NCBI GenBank assembly: GCA_028564925.1
Contig: CM053031.1
Span: forward strand, 165,467,084 to 165,531,083
Length of the DNA stretch: 64,000 nucleotides
From: Lithobates sylvaticus
Taxonomy: Eukaryota > Chordata > Amphibia > Anura > Ranidae
Reading direction: 5' to 3'
The position numbers and the translations under genes are program-made. Of the stretch, positions 23,041 to 35,423 are shown one piece after another; position 1 is the first letter of the stretch, and every line of letters begins with the position of its first letter. The notes under the pieces are model-generated. The model worked only from the letters and a program-made list of their open reading frames with translations. It had not been told where the DNA came from and ran no database searches.

Positions 23041-24223
23041 ACGTGGAACCAAATATTGTTACTCAGGGCTTCAGAATATGGCAGACGTGTAATCCGTCGG
23101 CTCCATTCCGAGACTCCCACTTCCAAATCTGTCGCTGCACAAGCCACGGGAGTTACTACGCGAAACTCCCACAGACATCAGGCAACCCATGGTGGAAATT
23201 GGGAGCCAATAACAGTTCTACACCGCATTCCCTCATGCTGGATCAGATCCTGCTCAGGAGTGCATCCCCAGCCTTGAGTATGCAGGACCAGCCGCTAGAC
23301 CTCTGGACCTGTTGGCAGCTGGTATAGGCACTCTCTTCCACACTTTGCCTACCCCGCAGGCAGGATCATCGACCCCACTTACAGCAGAGGTCCTGGACCA
23401 TAAATTGCAGTCCCTGCTACAGAATATGACCCATAATATATCCCGGGAGATAGAGAGGATCGCTCAGGAACTTAGAGGTGAGATCACACAGCTGGGGCAG
23501 CGTACTGAAATTTGATGAGCTAGTGCAGTATGTTCATGTACTAGAGGAGGACAATGCAGCCTTAAATCATACAGTCTCCCAGCTCCAAACACAAAAGGAG
23601 AATTTGGAAAATAGGGAACGCGGACAAAATCTACAGATTAGGGCGGTGGCAGAGTCAGTCGGGGACCTGATATAGACTGGCGCCTGGATAGAGCCCACAG
23701 ATCCCTGGCCCCTAAACCCCCCGCTGGAGCTAATCCCAGAGACATTACTGTTCGCTTCCACTATTTTGACAGCAAGGAGGCTCTTACGGTGGCTACCCAA
23801 AACAGAACCATCGATTTCAAAGGAGCCAAGATACAGATTTTCAGTGATCTATCACCTATAACCCTCACTAAATGTCGAAACCTACACACTGTGACAGCAC
23901 ATCTACAAAACCAAAAAGTCATATATCGCTGGGGCTTCCCCTTTTGCCTTTCTGCATCACGTGATGGTACCCAATACTCCATGCGAGACCTCCAGGAAAG
24001 TGAGTCTTTTCTGCACAACCTGGGCCTCCCACCTCTACCGGAAAAAGATCTCCTGCCTCTACCCTCCACTCCTAAGCCACCATTTACCCCGAGTAGGATC
24101 TGGAACCCTGCTCAGCACAAACCACAGAAGTCTCTTTCCACACCTCAGAGACGTTCACCAAACAGGTTCCCGACCAGAAGGTTTCGTCTGCACCCAATGC
24201 CTCCACCTTTTCAAGATTTTTGA
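23041..24223 (+). pseudogene. LINE ORF1 (RNA-binding protein) remnant
   Basis: This is a degraded ORF1 of an L1-type LINE. The middle part (about 23380-23660) reads as a coiled coil in two frames: first LDHKLQSLLQNMTHNISREI, then LEEDNAALNHTVSQLQTQKE. The C-terminal part (23789-24223) carries the RRM/CTD-like text FKGAKIQIFSDLSPITLTK and YRWGFPFCLSASRDG, typical of L1 ORF1p trimers that coat LINE RNA. At least two frameshifts separate the pieces. It lies 390 bp upstream of ORF2, the usual bicistronic order. Confidence 0.75.
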
Positions 24224-24613
24224 CTATTTGGCTCCTTGCCTCCTACCATGTTCCCCATATGTGGGATACCTTTCTATACCCATGGGATGACTTTCTGATT
24301 ATTTAATTCATTCGTTTTAAGTTTTGCATTTGACATTGCTTACCGGAAGACAGTGGGGACCTCCTGTGCCAGATTTTGGAGGTCTCCTTGCTCTTCTCCT
24401 TAGGCCAAGGCTTTGGCCCTGGTTTCCTGAACAGTTTCGACCTACCAGGTTTTTTTCTCCACCTATTTTTGTCTTTTTTCAGGTCTCATTTTGACCTGTT
24501 TCAGGTTCCTCAAATGGACTGTTTGGATGTTCTAACTGCTGTCTGTCCCTTTCCTTTTTTTTTTCTTTTTTGGTGCAATGTATATTATTTGCTTTTGAGT
24601 ATGTTTTGTTATC

Positions 24614-26062
24614 ATGGCTTTAAGGTTACTTACCTATAATGTTAAGGGTTTGAACTCTGTTCAAAAGTGGTGGTTAGCTTTAAAGGAGTTCAAATCCTCT
24701 ACTGCTGATGTCATCATGGTCCAGGAAACTCACTTTCATACAGGAGGGTCCTTTAAATTTGATGCCAAACATTTTTCTAACATGTCCTCTGACCCTTTGG
24801 GGAAAGCAGGGATGGCGATTTTGATCAAGTGCTCATGTCCTTTACAAATCAAATCATCATATCTGGACCCTCGTGGACGTTCTATTTTCCTGAACTATGA
24901 TTATCTGAAATGTTCTCTTATGATAGTTAATGTGTATTCCCAACACTGGTCAAATATCATTTCTTATGGAAATGTTTGATAAACCAGAGAAGTTTTCCCA
25001 ACCGTTTATGGTCATAGGGGGTGATTTCAATATGACCATGTCACCAGGTAAGGACAGACGTGTATTTTTCCCCTCTACTCCAGCTGCTAAGGCAAACCTA
25101 TGTCCACTTGGATATATACTTTCACTCTTCTGCCCCTAAAACTTGTCATTGGCATCTCAACGACTCTTTTTTTTACATTCCAGTTGTTAGAGACCAATTA
25201 TCAAAATACTTGACTGAGTTTTTTCAGTTTAATGAGAACTCGGTGTCTGAGGCCTCCACCCTATGGGAACACATAAAGCTTACTTTTGAGGTCAATGTAT
25301 CTCTGCTGGCTCTTGTCTGAAGAGGGAGACAGCTCTTCAGTGGTCCTCCCTCTTACCTCAATTACGTAAAGCTAAGACGCTGCTACTCTCTTCCCTAAGG
25401 TGGCTTGTCTACGCACTGTTGCTTCTCTCCGCAATCAGCTCAAGTCTTTGGATATGAATAAGGTTGCTAAATCTCTCCTCTGGGTCAAAAAAAATGTTAT
25501 GACTAGGCATATATCCGTGATGTGAAAAGCTGTTTTTCCCTGCCTTCTATGCACAAGATTTGACTGTTTTTGGATTTTAATCGTTTAAATAAAGATGCCT
25601 TTAGCGGTGTGCGGCTGTCCAGAATTTTTTCCTTTCTTTCAAACAAACATGTTACGAGTACTCAAACAAACCGCAAAGGCTGATAGTAAATAGACTTAAA
25701 CCCCGCCCATTTCAATCGTCCCCTAATTTCCTTATGCAACCTAACATATCTCCCACATACCGTCCACATGCTATATCTAACGTTTTTGGAGAATTTTATC
25801 GTGATTTTTAAAATTATCTAAATTCAGACCCCAAATATCAGTTTTCACAGACCAAGTTTGACTCCTTTTTTGCCTCTTTGCACCTTCCTAAACTCACTTC
25901 ATCCCATCTCTCTTCATTAAAGGCTAGAGTAACTGCCGAGGAACTGGCTGAGGTAGTTAAAAATTTGCCGACACACAAATCCCCAGACTGTCTGCCATAC
26001 TTGTATTATAAGACATTTCTCCCGATCTAAAGCCCTTATCTACTAGACTTATTTTCCTCTTT
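24614..26062 (+). pseudogene. LINE ORF2, endonuclease and linker part
   Basis: It starts at ATG 24614 with ALRLLTYNVKGLN, the N-terminal asparagine motif of an APE-type endonuclease, followed by VQETHFH (catalytic Glu) and, in a shifted frame, VIGGDFNMTM near 25010. The segment 25830-26040 encodes LKARVTAEELAEVVKNLP and LPYLYYKTFLP, the linker just before the RT domain. The endonuclease SDH motif was not found. Several frameshifts and stops are present. A short unrelated repeat (about 25515-25640) interrupts it. Confidence 0.78.
25515..25640 (+). mobile_element. SINE-like repeat, short copy
   Basis: The stretch ending GTGTGCGGCTGTCCAGA, with AATAAAGAT just before it, matches the end of the repeat at 37578-37735. 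It interrupts the LINE ORF2 text. SINE identity is a guess from size and position; no Pol III boxes were confirmed. Confidence 0.4.
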
Positions 26063-29000
26063 TATTTAAAGAAAATGTTTTTGCTTTTCATCAATAAAGT
26101 GGTGCAATCTTTGGTAAGTTTGTTCAAAGCCATAAAGCAAAACATTTGACAACTCAACATGCGAATGATGATACCTGACACAACATTATAAAAGTGAGGG
26201 TTCACATGGGGAGATGGGAGGGGGATGAGGGAAGATGGGGGGGAAGGGGGGAGTGAACCCTGGCCGAGTTTACATCACTTGAGCTATCAAAGAGCTTGGG
26301 TATTCCAACATATTTTAGTATAAGACATGCACGCATAGCTTGGATGTAGGGATGAGCCCAAAGTTTGAGTCGAACGTAAGTTTGACTCGAACATCGGGTG
26401 TTCACTTGTTCGCCGAACAGCGAACAATTTGGGGTGTTTGCGGCAAATTCGAAACAACCTTTAAAAGTCTATGGAAGAAATCAAAAGTTCTAATTTTAAA
26501 GGCTTATATGCATGGTATTGTCATACAGAATGTTTGGGGACCTGGGTCCTGTCCCAGGGTACATGTATCAATGCAAAAAATACGTTTTAAAAATGGCGTT
26601 TTTTTGGGGAGCAATGATTTTAATAATGCTTAAAGTGAAACAATAAAAGTGAAATATTCCTTTAAATTTCATACCTGGGGGGTGTCTATGGTATGCCAGT
26701 AAAGTGGCGCATGTTACCCGTGTTTAGAACAGTCCCTGAGAACGCACCCTACTCTGGGCCCGACAAAAATGGTATGCTAAAGCAGACAAACCTAACACGA
26801 TGCTAGCCAATAGATTGCGCACCAATTGCTAAAATAAATTTGCTCCAATTGGTTTGCGCACTCGCCACAACACCCTTACTGGCAACCCTCAGTGGGTTCT
26901 GGATGAATTTAGGCATCGCCTTACTAAACTTTATTCAGCCCCCTAACACTCCTTCACCCAGGGCCTTGATGCCTTTCTGACAAATCTATCTTTAACTTCC
27001 CTGTCCGAAACCCACATGTCCCTAATGGACCGGGACATACAAGTCTCGGAAGTCCTCCAGTGCATTAAGGAGTTGAAGGTGGGTAAAAGGCCGGGCCCAG
27101 ATGGCTTCACAGCATTATAGTATCGGAAATTAGCAGATGTCATTGCCTCCTACCTAACAACTATGTACAATTCAGATAAAGAAGGTCATCCCTTTACACC
27201 AAACCTGCTGACTGCAAACATCGTTATGATTCCTAAACCAGACAGGGACCATTCCTCATGGGCTAACTTTCGGACGATTTCCCTGATCAACATTGGCATG
27301 AAAATCTTGACAAAGATCTTGGCCAACCGCCTCAACTCCTTTCTCCCACATCTAATAAAGGAGGACCAGGTGGGATTTGTCCCGAGGAGACAATCAAGCG
27401 ACAATACAACATATCGTTCACAATAGGTCCATAGAAACAATGTTCTTGTCACTGGACATCAATAAGACCTTTAACATCTTGTCATGGCCTTATATGATGC
27501 AGGTGCTTAGCCACTATGGATTCGGCACCTCCTTTATGATCTGGGTCTCAGCTATTTATGACTCCCAGACAAAAGTGAAATACTATGGGTTTGAGTCGCC
27601 CACTTTCCCTATTAAAAGGGGAACCCGCCAAGGATGCCTGCTTTCCCCACTCCTATTTATCCTGGCACTTGAACCCTTGGCGGAAGCCATCCGATCTCAC
27701 CCAGATATATCGGAGGTGTAGATAGCAGGTACCTATCATAAACTGTCCCTGTTTACGGATGATATCCTGCTCACCGCTATTAAACCTAGACTCAACCTCC
27801 CAAATCTGCTTTCTCTTTTAAACATCTTTGCCACGTTTTCGGGCCTATCAGTCAACCCCGCTAAATCCAAAGCAATGTCAATTAATCTCTCGCCCTCTGA
27901 GCTGGGTGCCCTAAGATCTGCATTCTCTTTCCAATGGCTAAACTCATTACCTTACTTGGGGATCAAACTTACCCCAAAATATTCGGGCCTATATCAAGCC
28001 AACTTCCCCTTACTTTTTGGGAAGCTGGTAGCTATGCTCGCTTCCTGGTCTACCCTCCCATTGTCCTGGTTCGGAAGGACCTATCCTTTATTTTTTCTGG
28101 GTCTTACCGGTCCAGGTCCCCTCCCACATTCTGCGCATACACCAGAGTAAAATTATGACGTTTATCTGGGGCTCTACAAGACCCAGGATCAAAAAGCAGG
28201 TTCTGTATGCCTGAAGGATTAATAGTGGCCTCTCGCTCACCAACTTATACGTTTACTATACAGCAGCGGCTATCGCCACATTATCCCATCCCCATGAGAA
28301 ACAGCAAATGCTGCTGTGGGCCACCATTGATCTAGTGGATTTTCACCCGATACCATTAGCTTCCCTCCCTTGGCTCTCCCAAGTCCACCGCCCAAACAAT
28401 ATTGGCCCATGCCTGGCACATTCCCTTCAATTGTGGGACTCAGTTAAGTACTCAGCGGGCCTGATCTCCCCCCATCTCCCCCTACTCCACCTTCTTTAGT
28501 GTCCGTAAATTCCCACCAGGCTGTGATAATCCGTTGCAATTTACATGGTGGACCGAGAACGGCTTCTTAGATATCCACTCCATATTTACACCCACTAAGA
28601 TTATTCCATTTGCATCCTTACGATCCTCCCATGACATACTCCTTTGAGAGCACTACAGATACATGCAAATCCGACACTTCCTTCAACATCTAATTAAATT
28701 TCGACCAACCCCCTATACTTTGACCCCTTTTGAAGGCCTTTGTAGATCACGACCCCAGTCCTCAGGTTTAGTCTCTTTAATATACGCAGCTATAATAGGC
28801 TCTAAAAAACCACCCTTGAGATCATACCATCTCCAGTGGGAGGCAGAATTAGGGAAGCGATTGGACCCAGAGGACTGGCAGGTCATGACAATTGCACTGT
28901 CCAAGTGCTCCAAGAATGTACTCTTCTTGGAAAATGCCTATAAAGTACTCTATAGATGGTATTATACCCCGGCCAGGCTGGCGAGCTTTATTCCATCATA

Positions 29001-29874
29001 TTCCCCCTTGTGCTTCCATGGTGTTCTCAGGATGGCACAATGGCACACATCTAGTGGAAGTGTCCCAGGGTAAGCAGATTGTGGATCAGAATCTAAGCAC
29101 TTCTTTGCAATCTCTTTAATGCTAACATAAAGAGGGACCCTTTTGAGGCCCTCTTGGGGAAACCGATCACGGAAATATTACGATCAGAACGCCAATTGGC
29201 GTTGCATATTTTTACTGCAACTAAATTGACCATAGCAAAAGCTTGGAAAACTCCGGCTCTCAGTTTTGAAGCACTCAAAAACCGTGTAAACGACATCATG
29301 GTTAATGACAAACTGACACACATGACAAATTCCGCCGGACATGGCAACCCTGGGCGACACATATACACACTTTTTGATCCAGCCCTACTCTCGCTTTAGT
29401 ATGCCTCCACTCCCCCCCACCACAGGGACTCCCTCCCTCTCCTCACTCCTCCTTCTTCCTCTCCACTATCCCCTCTGGTTCTATCCTATATACCTATTCT
29501 ATTTTTCTTCTGACCTTCCTTCTTCTCTCGCACTCTCCCTATCTTCTCCTTTAAATCTTTCCGGCCCACAGGTTAGTCCCTGTTGGGACTGGACACATGG
29601 TGAGAAAATGTTTTTTATTGATTACAGGTACTAGGGGACTAGCCTTATGTATTCTCTTGAAATGTGATGTTTTACATTCTCCTTTCGTCTTATATATTAC
29701 ATATGGCTCTGTAAAATTACTTATATGCTAACAAAATTGAATGTGCTATCATTCTAGCGGGACTTGCTGACCACATATGACTGCCCCTGAATTATCAGGA
29801 GCTTGTGCAATTTCTGCGCCCTGGACTAGCACATTTGATACCTGAAGTTTATGCAAATCTGTATACATGATGTG
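25799..29874. repeat. 4,076-bp tandem duplication, copy 1
   Basis: Every translated stretch in this block reappears unchanged exactly 4,076 bp later. It contains the end of the first LINE's linker, the 3' end of the minus-strand LINE, the left hAT terminus and most of a third LINE. The start, junction and end share the dinucleotide TC (25799, 29875, 33951), the only microhomology visible. Confidence 0.95.
26760..29399 (+). pseudogene. LINE ORF2 RT and C-terminal region, first copy
   Basis: Motifs in order: IKELKVGKRPGPDGFTAL (RT entry), TANIVMIPKPDRD, WANFRTISLINIGMKILTKI, EDQVGFVPRRQ, SLDINKTFN, KRGTRQGCLLSPLLFILALE, then SLFTDDILL where the usual A of the F/YADD box is T. The C-terminal part continues to 29399. 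Stops and frameshifts break it in several places (for example a TAG after FTAL and stops near 27424 and 27719). The L1/Tx1 type is judged from the motif wording. Confidence 0.85.
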
Positions 29875-32800
29875 TCGTGATTTTTAAAATTATCTAAATT
29901 CAGACCCCAAATATCAGTTTTCACAGACCAAGTTTGACTCCTTTTTTGCCTCTTTGCACCTTCCTAAACTCACTTCATCCCATCTCTCTTCATTAAAGGC
30001 TAGAGTAACTGCCGAGGAACTGGCTGAGGTAGTTAAAAATTTGCCGACACACAAATCCCCAGACTGTCTGCCATACTTGTATTATAAGACATTTCTCCCG
30101 ATCTAAAGCCCTTATCTACTAGACTTATTTTCCTCTTTTATTTAAAGAAAATGTTTTTGCTTTTCATCAATAAAGTGGTGCAATCTTTGGTAAGTTTGTT
30201 CAAAGCCATAAAGCAAAACATTTGACAACTCAACATGCGAATGATGATACCTGACACAACATTATAAAAGTGAGGGTTCACATGGGGAGATGGGAGGGGG
30301 ATGAGGGAAGATGGGGGGGAAGGGGGGAGTGAACCCTGGCCGAGTTTACATCACTTGAGCTATCAAAGAGCTTGGGTATTCCAACATATTTTAGTATAAG
30401 ACATGCACGCATAGCTTGGATGTAGGGATGAGCCCAAAGTTTGAGTCGAACGTAAGTTTGACTCGAACATCGGGTGTTCACTTGTTCGCCGAACAGCGAA
30501 CAATTTGGGGTGTTTGCGGCAAATTCGAAACAACCTTTAAAAGTCTATGGAAGAAATCAAAAGTTCTAATTTTAAAGGCTTATATGCATGGTATTGTCAT
30601 ACAGAATGTTTGGGGACCTGGGTCCTGTCCCAGGGTACATGTATCAATGCAAAAAATACGTTTTAAAAATGGCGTTTTTTTGGGGAGCAATGATTTTAAT
30701 AATGCTTAAAGTGAAACAATAAAAGTGAAATATTCCTTTAAATTTCATACCTGGGGGGTGTCTATGGTATGCCAGTAAAGTGGCGCATGTTACCCGTGTT
30801 TAGAACAGTCCCTGAGAACGCACCCTACTCTGGGCCCGACAAAAATGGTATGCTAAAGCAGACAAACCTAACACGATGCTAGCCAATAGATTGCGCACCA
30901 ATTGCTAAAATAAATTTGCTCCAATTGGTTTGCGCACTCGCCACAACACCCTTACTGGCAACCCTCAGTGGGTTCTGGATGAATTTAGGCATCGCCTTAC
31001 TAAACTTTATTCAGCCCCCTAACACTCCTTCACCCAGGGCCTTGATGCCTTTCTGACAAATCTATCTTTAACTTCCCTGTCCGAAACCCACATGTCCCTA
31101 ATGGACCGGGACATACAAGTCTCGGAAGTCCTCCAGTGCATTAAGGAGTTGAAGGTGGGTAAAAGGCCGGGCCCAGATGGCTTCACAGCATTATAGTATC
31201 GGAAATTAGCAGATGTCATTGCCTCCTACCTAACAACTATGTACAATTCAGATAAAGAAGGTCATCCCTTTACACCAAACCTGCTGACTGCAAACATCGT
31301 TATGATTCCTAAACCAGACAGGGACCATTCCTCATGGGCTAACTTTCGGACGATTTCCCTGATCAACATTGGCATGAAAATCTTGACAAAGATCTTGGCC
31401 AACCGCCTCAACTCCTTTCTCCCACATCTAATAAAGGAGGACCAGGTGGGATTTGTCCCGAGGAGACAATCAAGCGACAATACAACATATCGTTCACAAT
31501 AGGTCCATAGAAACAATGTTCTTGTCACTGGACATCAATAAGACCTTTAACATCTTGTCATGGCCTTATATGATGCAGGTGCTTAGCCACTATGGATTCG
31601 GCACCTCCTTTATGATCTGGGTCTCAGCTATTTATGACTCCCAGACAAAAGTGAAATACTATGGGTTTGAGTCGCCCACTTTCCCTATTAAAAGGGGAAC
31701 CCGCCAAGGATGCCTGCTTTCCCCACTCCTATTTATCCTGGCACTTGAACCCTTGGCGGAAGCCATCCGATCTCACCCAGATATATCGGAGGTGTAGATA
31801 GCAGGTACCTATCATAAACTGTCCCTGTTTACGGATGATATCCTGCTCACCGCTATTAAACCTAGACTCAACCTCCCAAATCTGCTTTCTCTTTTAAACA
31901 TCTTTGCCACGTTTTCGGGCCTATCAGTCAACCCCGCTAAATCCAAAGCAATGTCAATTAATCTCTCGCCCTCTGAGCTGGGTGCCCTAAGATCTGCATT
32001 CTCTTTCCAATGGCTAAACTCATTACCTTACTTGGGGATCAAACTTACCCCAAAATATTCGGGCCTATATCAAGCCAACTTCCCCTTACTTTTTGGGAAG
32101 CTGGTAGCTATGCTCGCTTCCTGGTCTACCCTCCCATTGTCCTGGTTCGGAAGGACCTATCCTTTATTTTTTCTGGGTCTTACCGGTCCAGGTCCCCTCC
32201 CACATTCTGCGCATACACCAGAGTAAAATTATGACGTTTATCTGGGGCTCTACAAGACCCAGGATCAAAAAGCAGGTTCTGTATGCCTGAAGGATTAATA
32301 GTGGCCTCTCGCTCACCAACTTATACGTTTACTATACAGCAGCGGCTATCGCCACATTATCCCATCCCCATGAGAAACAGCAAATGCTGCTGTGGGCCAC
32401 CATTGATCTAGTGGATTTTCACCCGATACCATTAGCTTCCCTCCCTTGGCTCTCCCAAGTCCACCGCCCAAACAATATTGGCCCATGCCTGGCACATTCC
32501 CTTCAATTGTGGGACTCAGTTAAGTACTCAGCGGGCCTGATCTCCCCCCATCTCCCCCTACTCCACCTTCTTTAGTGTCCGTAAATTCCCACCAGGCTGT
32601 GATAATCCGTTGCAATTTACATGGTGGACCGAGAACGGCTTCTTAGATATCCACTCCATATTTACACCCACTAAGATTATTCCATTTGCATCCTTACGAT
32701 CCTCCCATGACATACTCCTTTGAGAGCACTACAGATACATGCAAATCCGACACTTCCTTCAACATCTAATTAAATTTCGACCAACCCCCTATACTTTGAC

Positions 32801-33950
32801 CCCTTTTGAAGGCCTTTGTAGATCACGACCCCAGTCCTCAGGTTTAGTCTCTTTAATATACGCAGCTATAATAGGCTCTAAAAAACCACCCTTGAGATCA
32901 TACCATCTCCAGTGGGAGGCAGAATTAGGGAAGCGATTGGACCCAGAGGACTGGCAGGTCATGACAATTGCACTGTCCAAGTGCTCCAAGAATGTACTCT
33001 TCTTGGAAAATGCCTATAAAGTACTCTATAGATGGTATTATACCCCGGCCAGGCTGGCGAGCTTTATTCCATCATATTCCCCCTTGTGCTTCCATGGTGT
33101 TCTCAGGATGGCACAATGGCACACATCTAGTGGAAGTGTCCCAGGGTAAGCAGATTGTGGATCAGAATCTAAGCACTTCTTTGCAATCTCTTTAATGCTA
33201 ACATAAAGAGGGACCCTTTTGAGGCCCTCTTGGGGAAACCGATCACGGAAATATTACGATCAGAACGCCAATTGGCGTTGCATATTTTTACTGCAACTAA
33301 ATTGACCATAGCAAAAGCTTGGAAAACTCCGGCTCTCAGTTTTGAAGCACTCAAAAACCGTGTAAACGACATCATGGTTAATGACAAACTGACACACATG
33401 ACAAATTCCGCCGGACATGGCAACCCTGGGCGACACATATACACACTTTTTGATCCAGCCCTACTCTCGCTTTAGTATGCCTCCACTCCCCCCCACCACA
33501 GGGACTCCCTCCCTCTCCTCACTCCTCCTTCTTCCTCTCCACTATCCCCTCTGGTTCTATCCTATATACCTATTCTATTTTTCTTCTGACCTTCCTTCTT
33601 CTCTCGCACTCTCCCTATCTTCTCCTTTAAATCTTTCCGGCCCACAGGTTAGTCCCTGTTGGGACTGGACACATGGTGAGAAAATGTTTTTTATTGATTA
33701 CAGGTACTAGGGGACTAGCCTTATGTATTCTCTTGAAATGTGATGTTTTACATTCTCCTTTCGTCTTATATATTACATATGGCTCTGTAAAATTACTTAT
33801 ATGCTAACAAAATTGAATGTGCTATCATTCTAGCGGGACTTGCTGACCACATATGACTGCCCCTGAATTATCAGGAGCTTGTGCAATTTCTGCGCCCTGG
33901 ACTAGCACATTTGATACCTGAAGTTTATGCAAATCTGTATACATGATGTG
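29875..33950. repeat. 4,076-bp tandem duplication, copy 2
   Basis: Direct repeat of 25799-29874 with no difference noticed in any compared stretch. The join at 29874/29875 goes from TACATGATGTG (LINE 3' UTR) to TCGTGATTTTTAAAATT (first LINE's linker). The third LINE's 3' end continues only after this copy. Confidence 0.95.
30836..33475 (+). pseudogene. LINE ORF2 RT and C-terminal region, duplicate copy
   Basis: Identical to the pseudogene at 26760-29399, shifted by 4,076 bp, with the same stops and frameshifts. The shared lesions show that decay preceded the duplication. Confidence 0.9.
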
Positions 33951-34378
33951 TCCACCACTGCTTTTGTACTTTTTTCTATCTATATTTTCAATAAAACCCT
34001 TTGTACAAGAACAGACCCTGCACAAAATTAAATTTCTAAAGGAAAAAAAAGTAATTTAAAACTACTCGCGGCTATAATGAATTGTCAGTTCCAGCAACAC
34101 AGATAAAAAAAGTAATTGAAAAAAACAGAGTGGGATCCCCCCAGTCCATTACCAGTCCCTTTGGGTCTGGTATGAATATTAAGGGGAACCCCGAAACAAA
34201 CAAAAAAAAAAATTGCATTGGGGTCCCCCCAAATTAAATACAGGGCCCTTCAGATCTGGTATGGATATTACGGGGGAACCCCACGCCAAAATAAAAAAAA
34301 ATGGCATGGGGGTCCCCCTCAAAATACATACCAGACCTGAAGGGCTCATCCCTACTTGGATGTATGAAATGAGACGTA

Positions 34379-35118
34379 TGCCACATACACATGATCGGAC
34401 TATTCGGCCGGACTATCCGGCGGACTTAATCCGGCGGACAATCCGCCGGACTTTCCAGCGGAGTTCCGACTTTCCAAACATGCGGACCTGCCCACACATG
34501 CCCGGACTTTTTCGGCAGACTAGATCCGGCGGACAATCTGCCAGAGTTTTGGCGGAGGCCCGCCGGACTTTTGAAATGAACGGACTTGCCCACACACGGA
34601 GTGCTTTGCCCACACATGGGGACAGGGTGCTTTGGGGCCTGGTACGGCTCAGGAGGGGGGGGGGGGGCGCTCGCTTGTCCCCACCCCCTTTCCAGACCTG
34701 TCGGGCTGCATGCTCGGATAAGGGTCTGATATGGATATGGGTGGGACCCCCACGCCGTTTTTTCGGCGTAGGGATTCCCCTATAAATCCATACCAAGTGA
34801 TGGGGCTAGCAATGTGTCAATCTCGCCGATCGAGGCGGCGACCTTGACTTCGCTATTCCTGTCTACCTGGAGTCACGTTATAAATGAACGGACTTTACTC
34901 CGTGTGTTGGCAAGTCCATTAATTTCAAAAGTCCTGCGGTCTAGCGCACAGACGGCCGGTTTGTCCGCCGGACTGCCGAGTCCGGCGGATAATTTTGAGT
35001 CAAAACTTCTTTCTAAGTCCGCCGGACTTTTGGGAAGAAAAAGTCCGCCGAAACCCACACAAGGTCGGATTGTCCGGCGGACAAATCCGACGGATAGTCC
35101 GATCGTGTGTACGCGGCA
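34379..35118. mobile_element. PIF/Harbinger-type MITE, 740 bp, with internal insert
   Basis: The termini TGCCACATACACATGATCGG and the complement of TGCCGCGTACACACGATCGG belong to the same family as the MITE at 20206. The flanking triplets GTA and TTA suggest a decayed 3-bp TSD. The interior is dense in TCCGGCGGAC/GTCCGCCGGA inverted motifs. A block at about 34630-34800 (GGTCTGATATGGATATGGG and the hairpin CGCCGTTTTTTCGGCG) comes from the hAT-related family and nearly doubles the length. It sits in the 3' part of the minus-strand LINE. Confidence 0.78.
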
Positions 35119-35423
35119 TTAGAAACATTGGCTCTTATGGTTTCCATAGAGGTTTCCTTGCTCCTGCGATTCCACCATCAATGTCTTGGTTGATAATTGG
35201 CGGTAGATGTGGAGTCATCATAATTAAAGTTCCATGGAAGTAAGTGTAAAGCTGGTTTAGCGATTGGGTTGGTATAGACGTGACCTTGCCATAGATCCAA
35301 AAAGACCCTATGTCTGTTATAACTGCCTTGTGTTGTATTGCATGTCGGTGATGGCCTGTTGGTCTGCCAGTGTAAGAGTTTGTCTATAAAAGAGGCCCAT
35401 TTATGATAGAATCGTATAGATTT

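Larger units (their letters stand above)
26739..34007 (+). mobile_element. 5'-truncated L1-like LINE inserted in the hAT
   Basis: It is flanked by AGAACAGTCCCTG (26726-26738) and AGAACAGACCCTG (34008-34020), a 13-bp target-site duplication with one difference. The hAT sequence resumes on the far side. The copy starts in the ORF2 linker, runs through RT and the C-terminal region, and ends with AATAAAACCC and TTTGTACAA. Without the tandem duplication it would be about 3.2 kb. Confidence 0.85.
26347..34354. mobile_element. Non-autonomous hAT, TIR TAGGGATGAGCCC, holding a LINE
   Basis: The left TIR TAGGGATGAGCCC starts at 26347 and the exact inverted TIR GGGCTCATCCCTA ends at 34354. The 8-bp duplication CTTGGATG flanks both (26339-26346 and 34355-34362). 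This is the hAT signature. Its own sequence is only about 0.7 kb (26347-26738 plus 34021-34354); the rest is an inserted LINE and the tandem duplication, which also copies the left TIR and TSD to 30415-30435. No transposase belongs to it. Related copies lie at 7383 and 56997. Confidence 0.88.
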
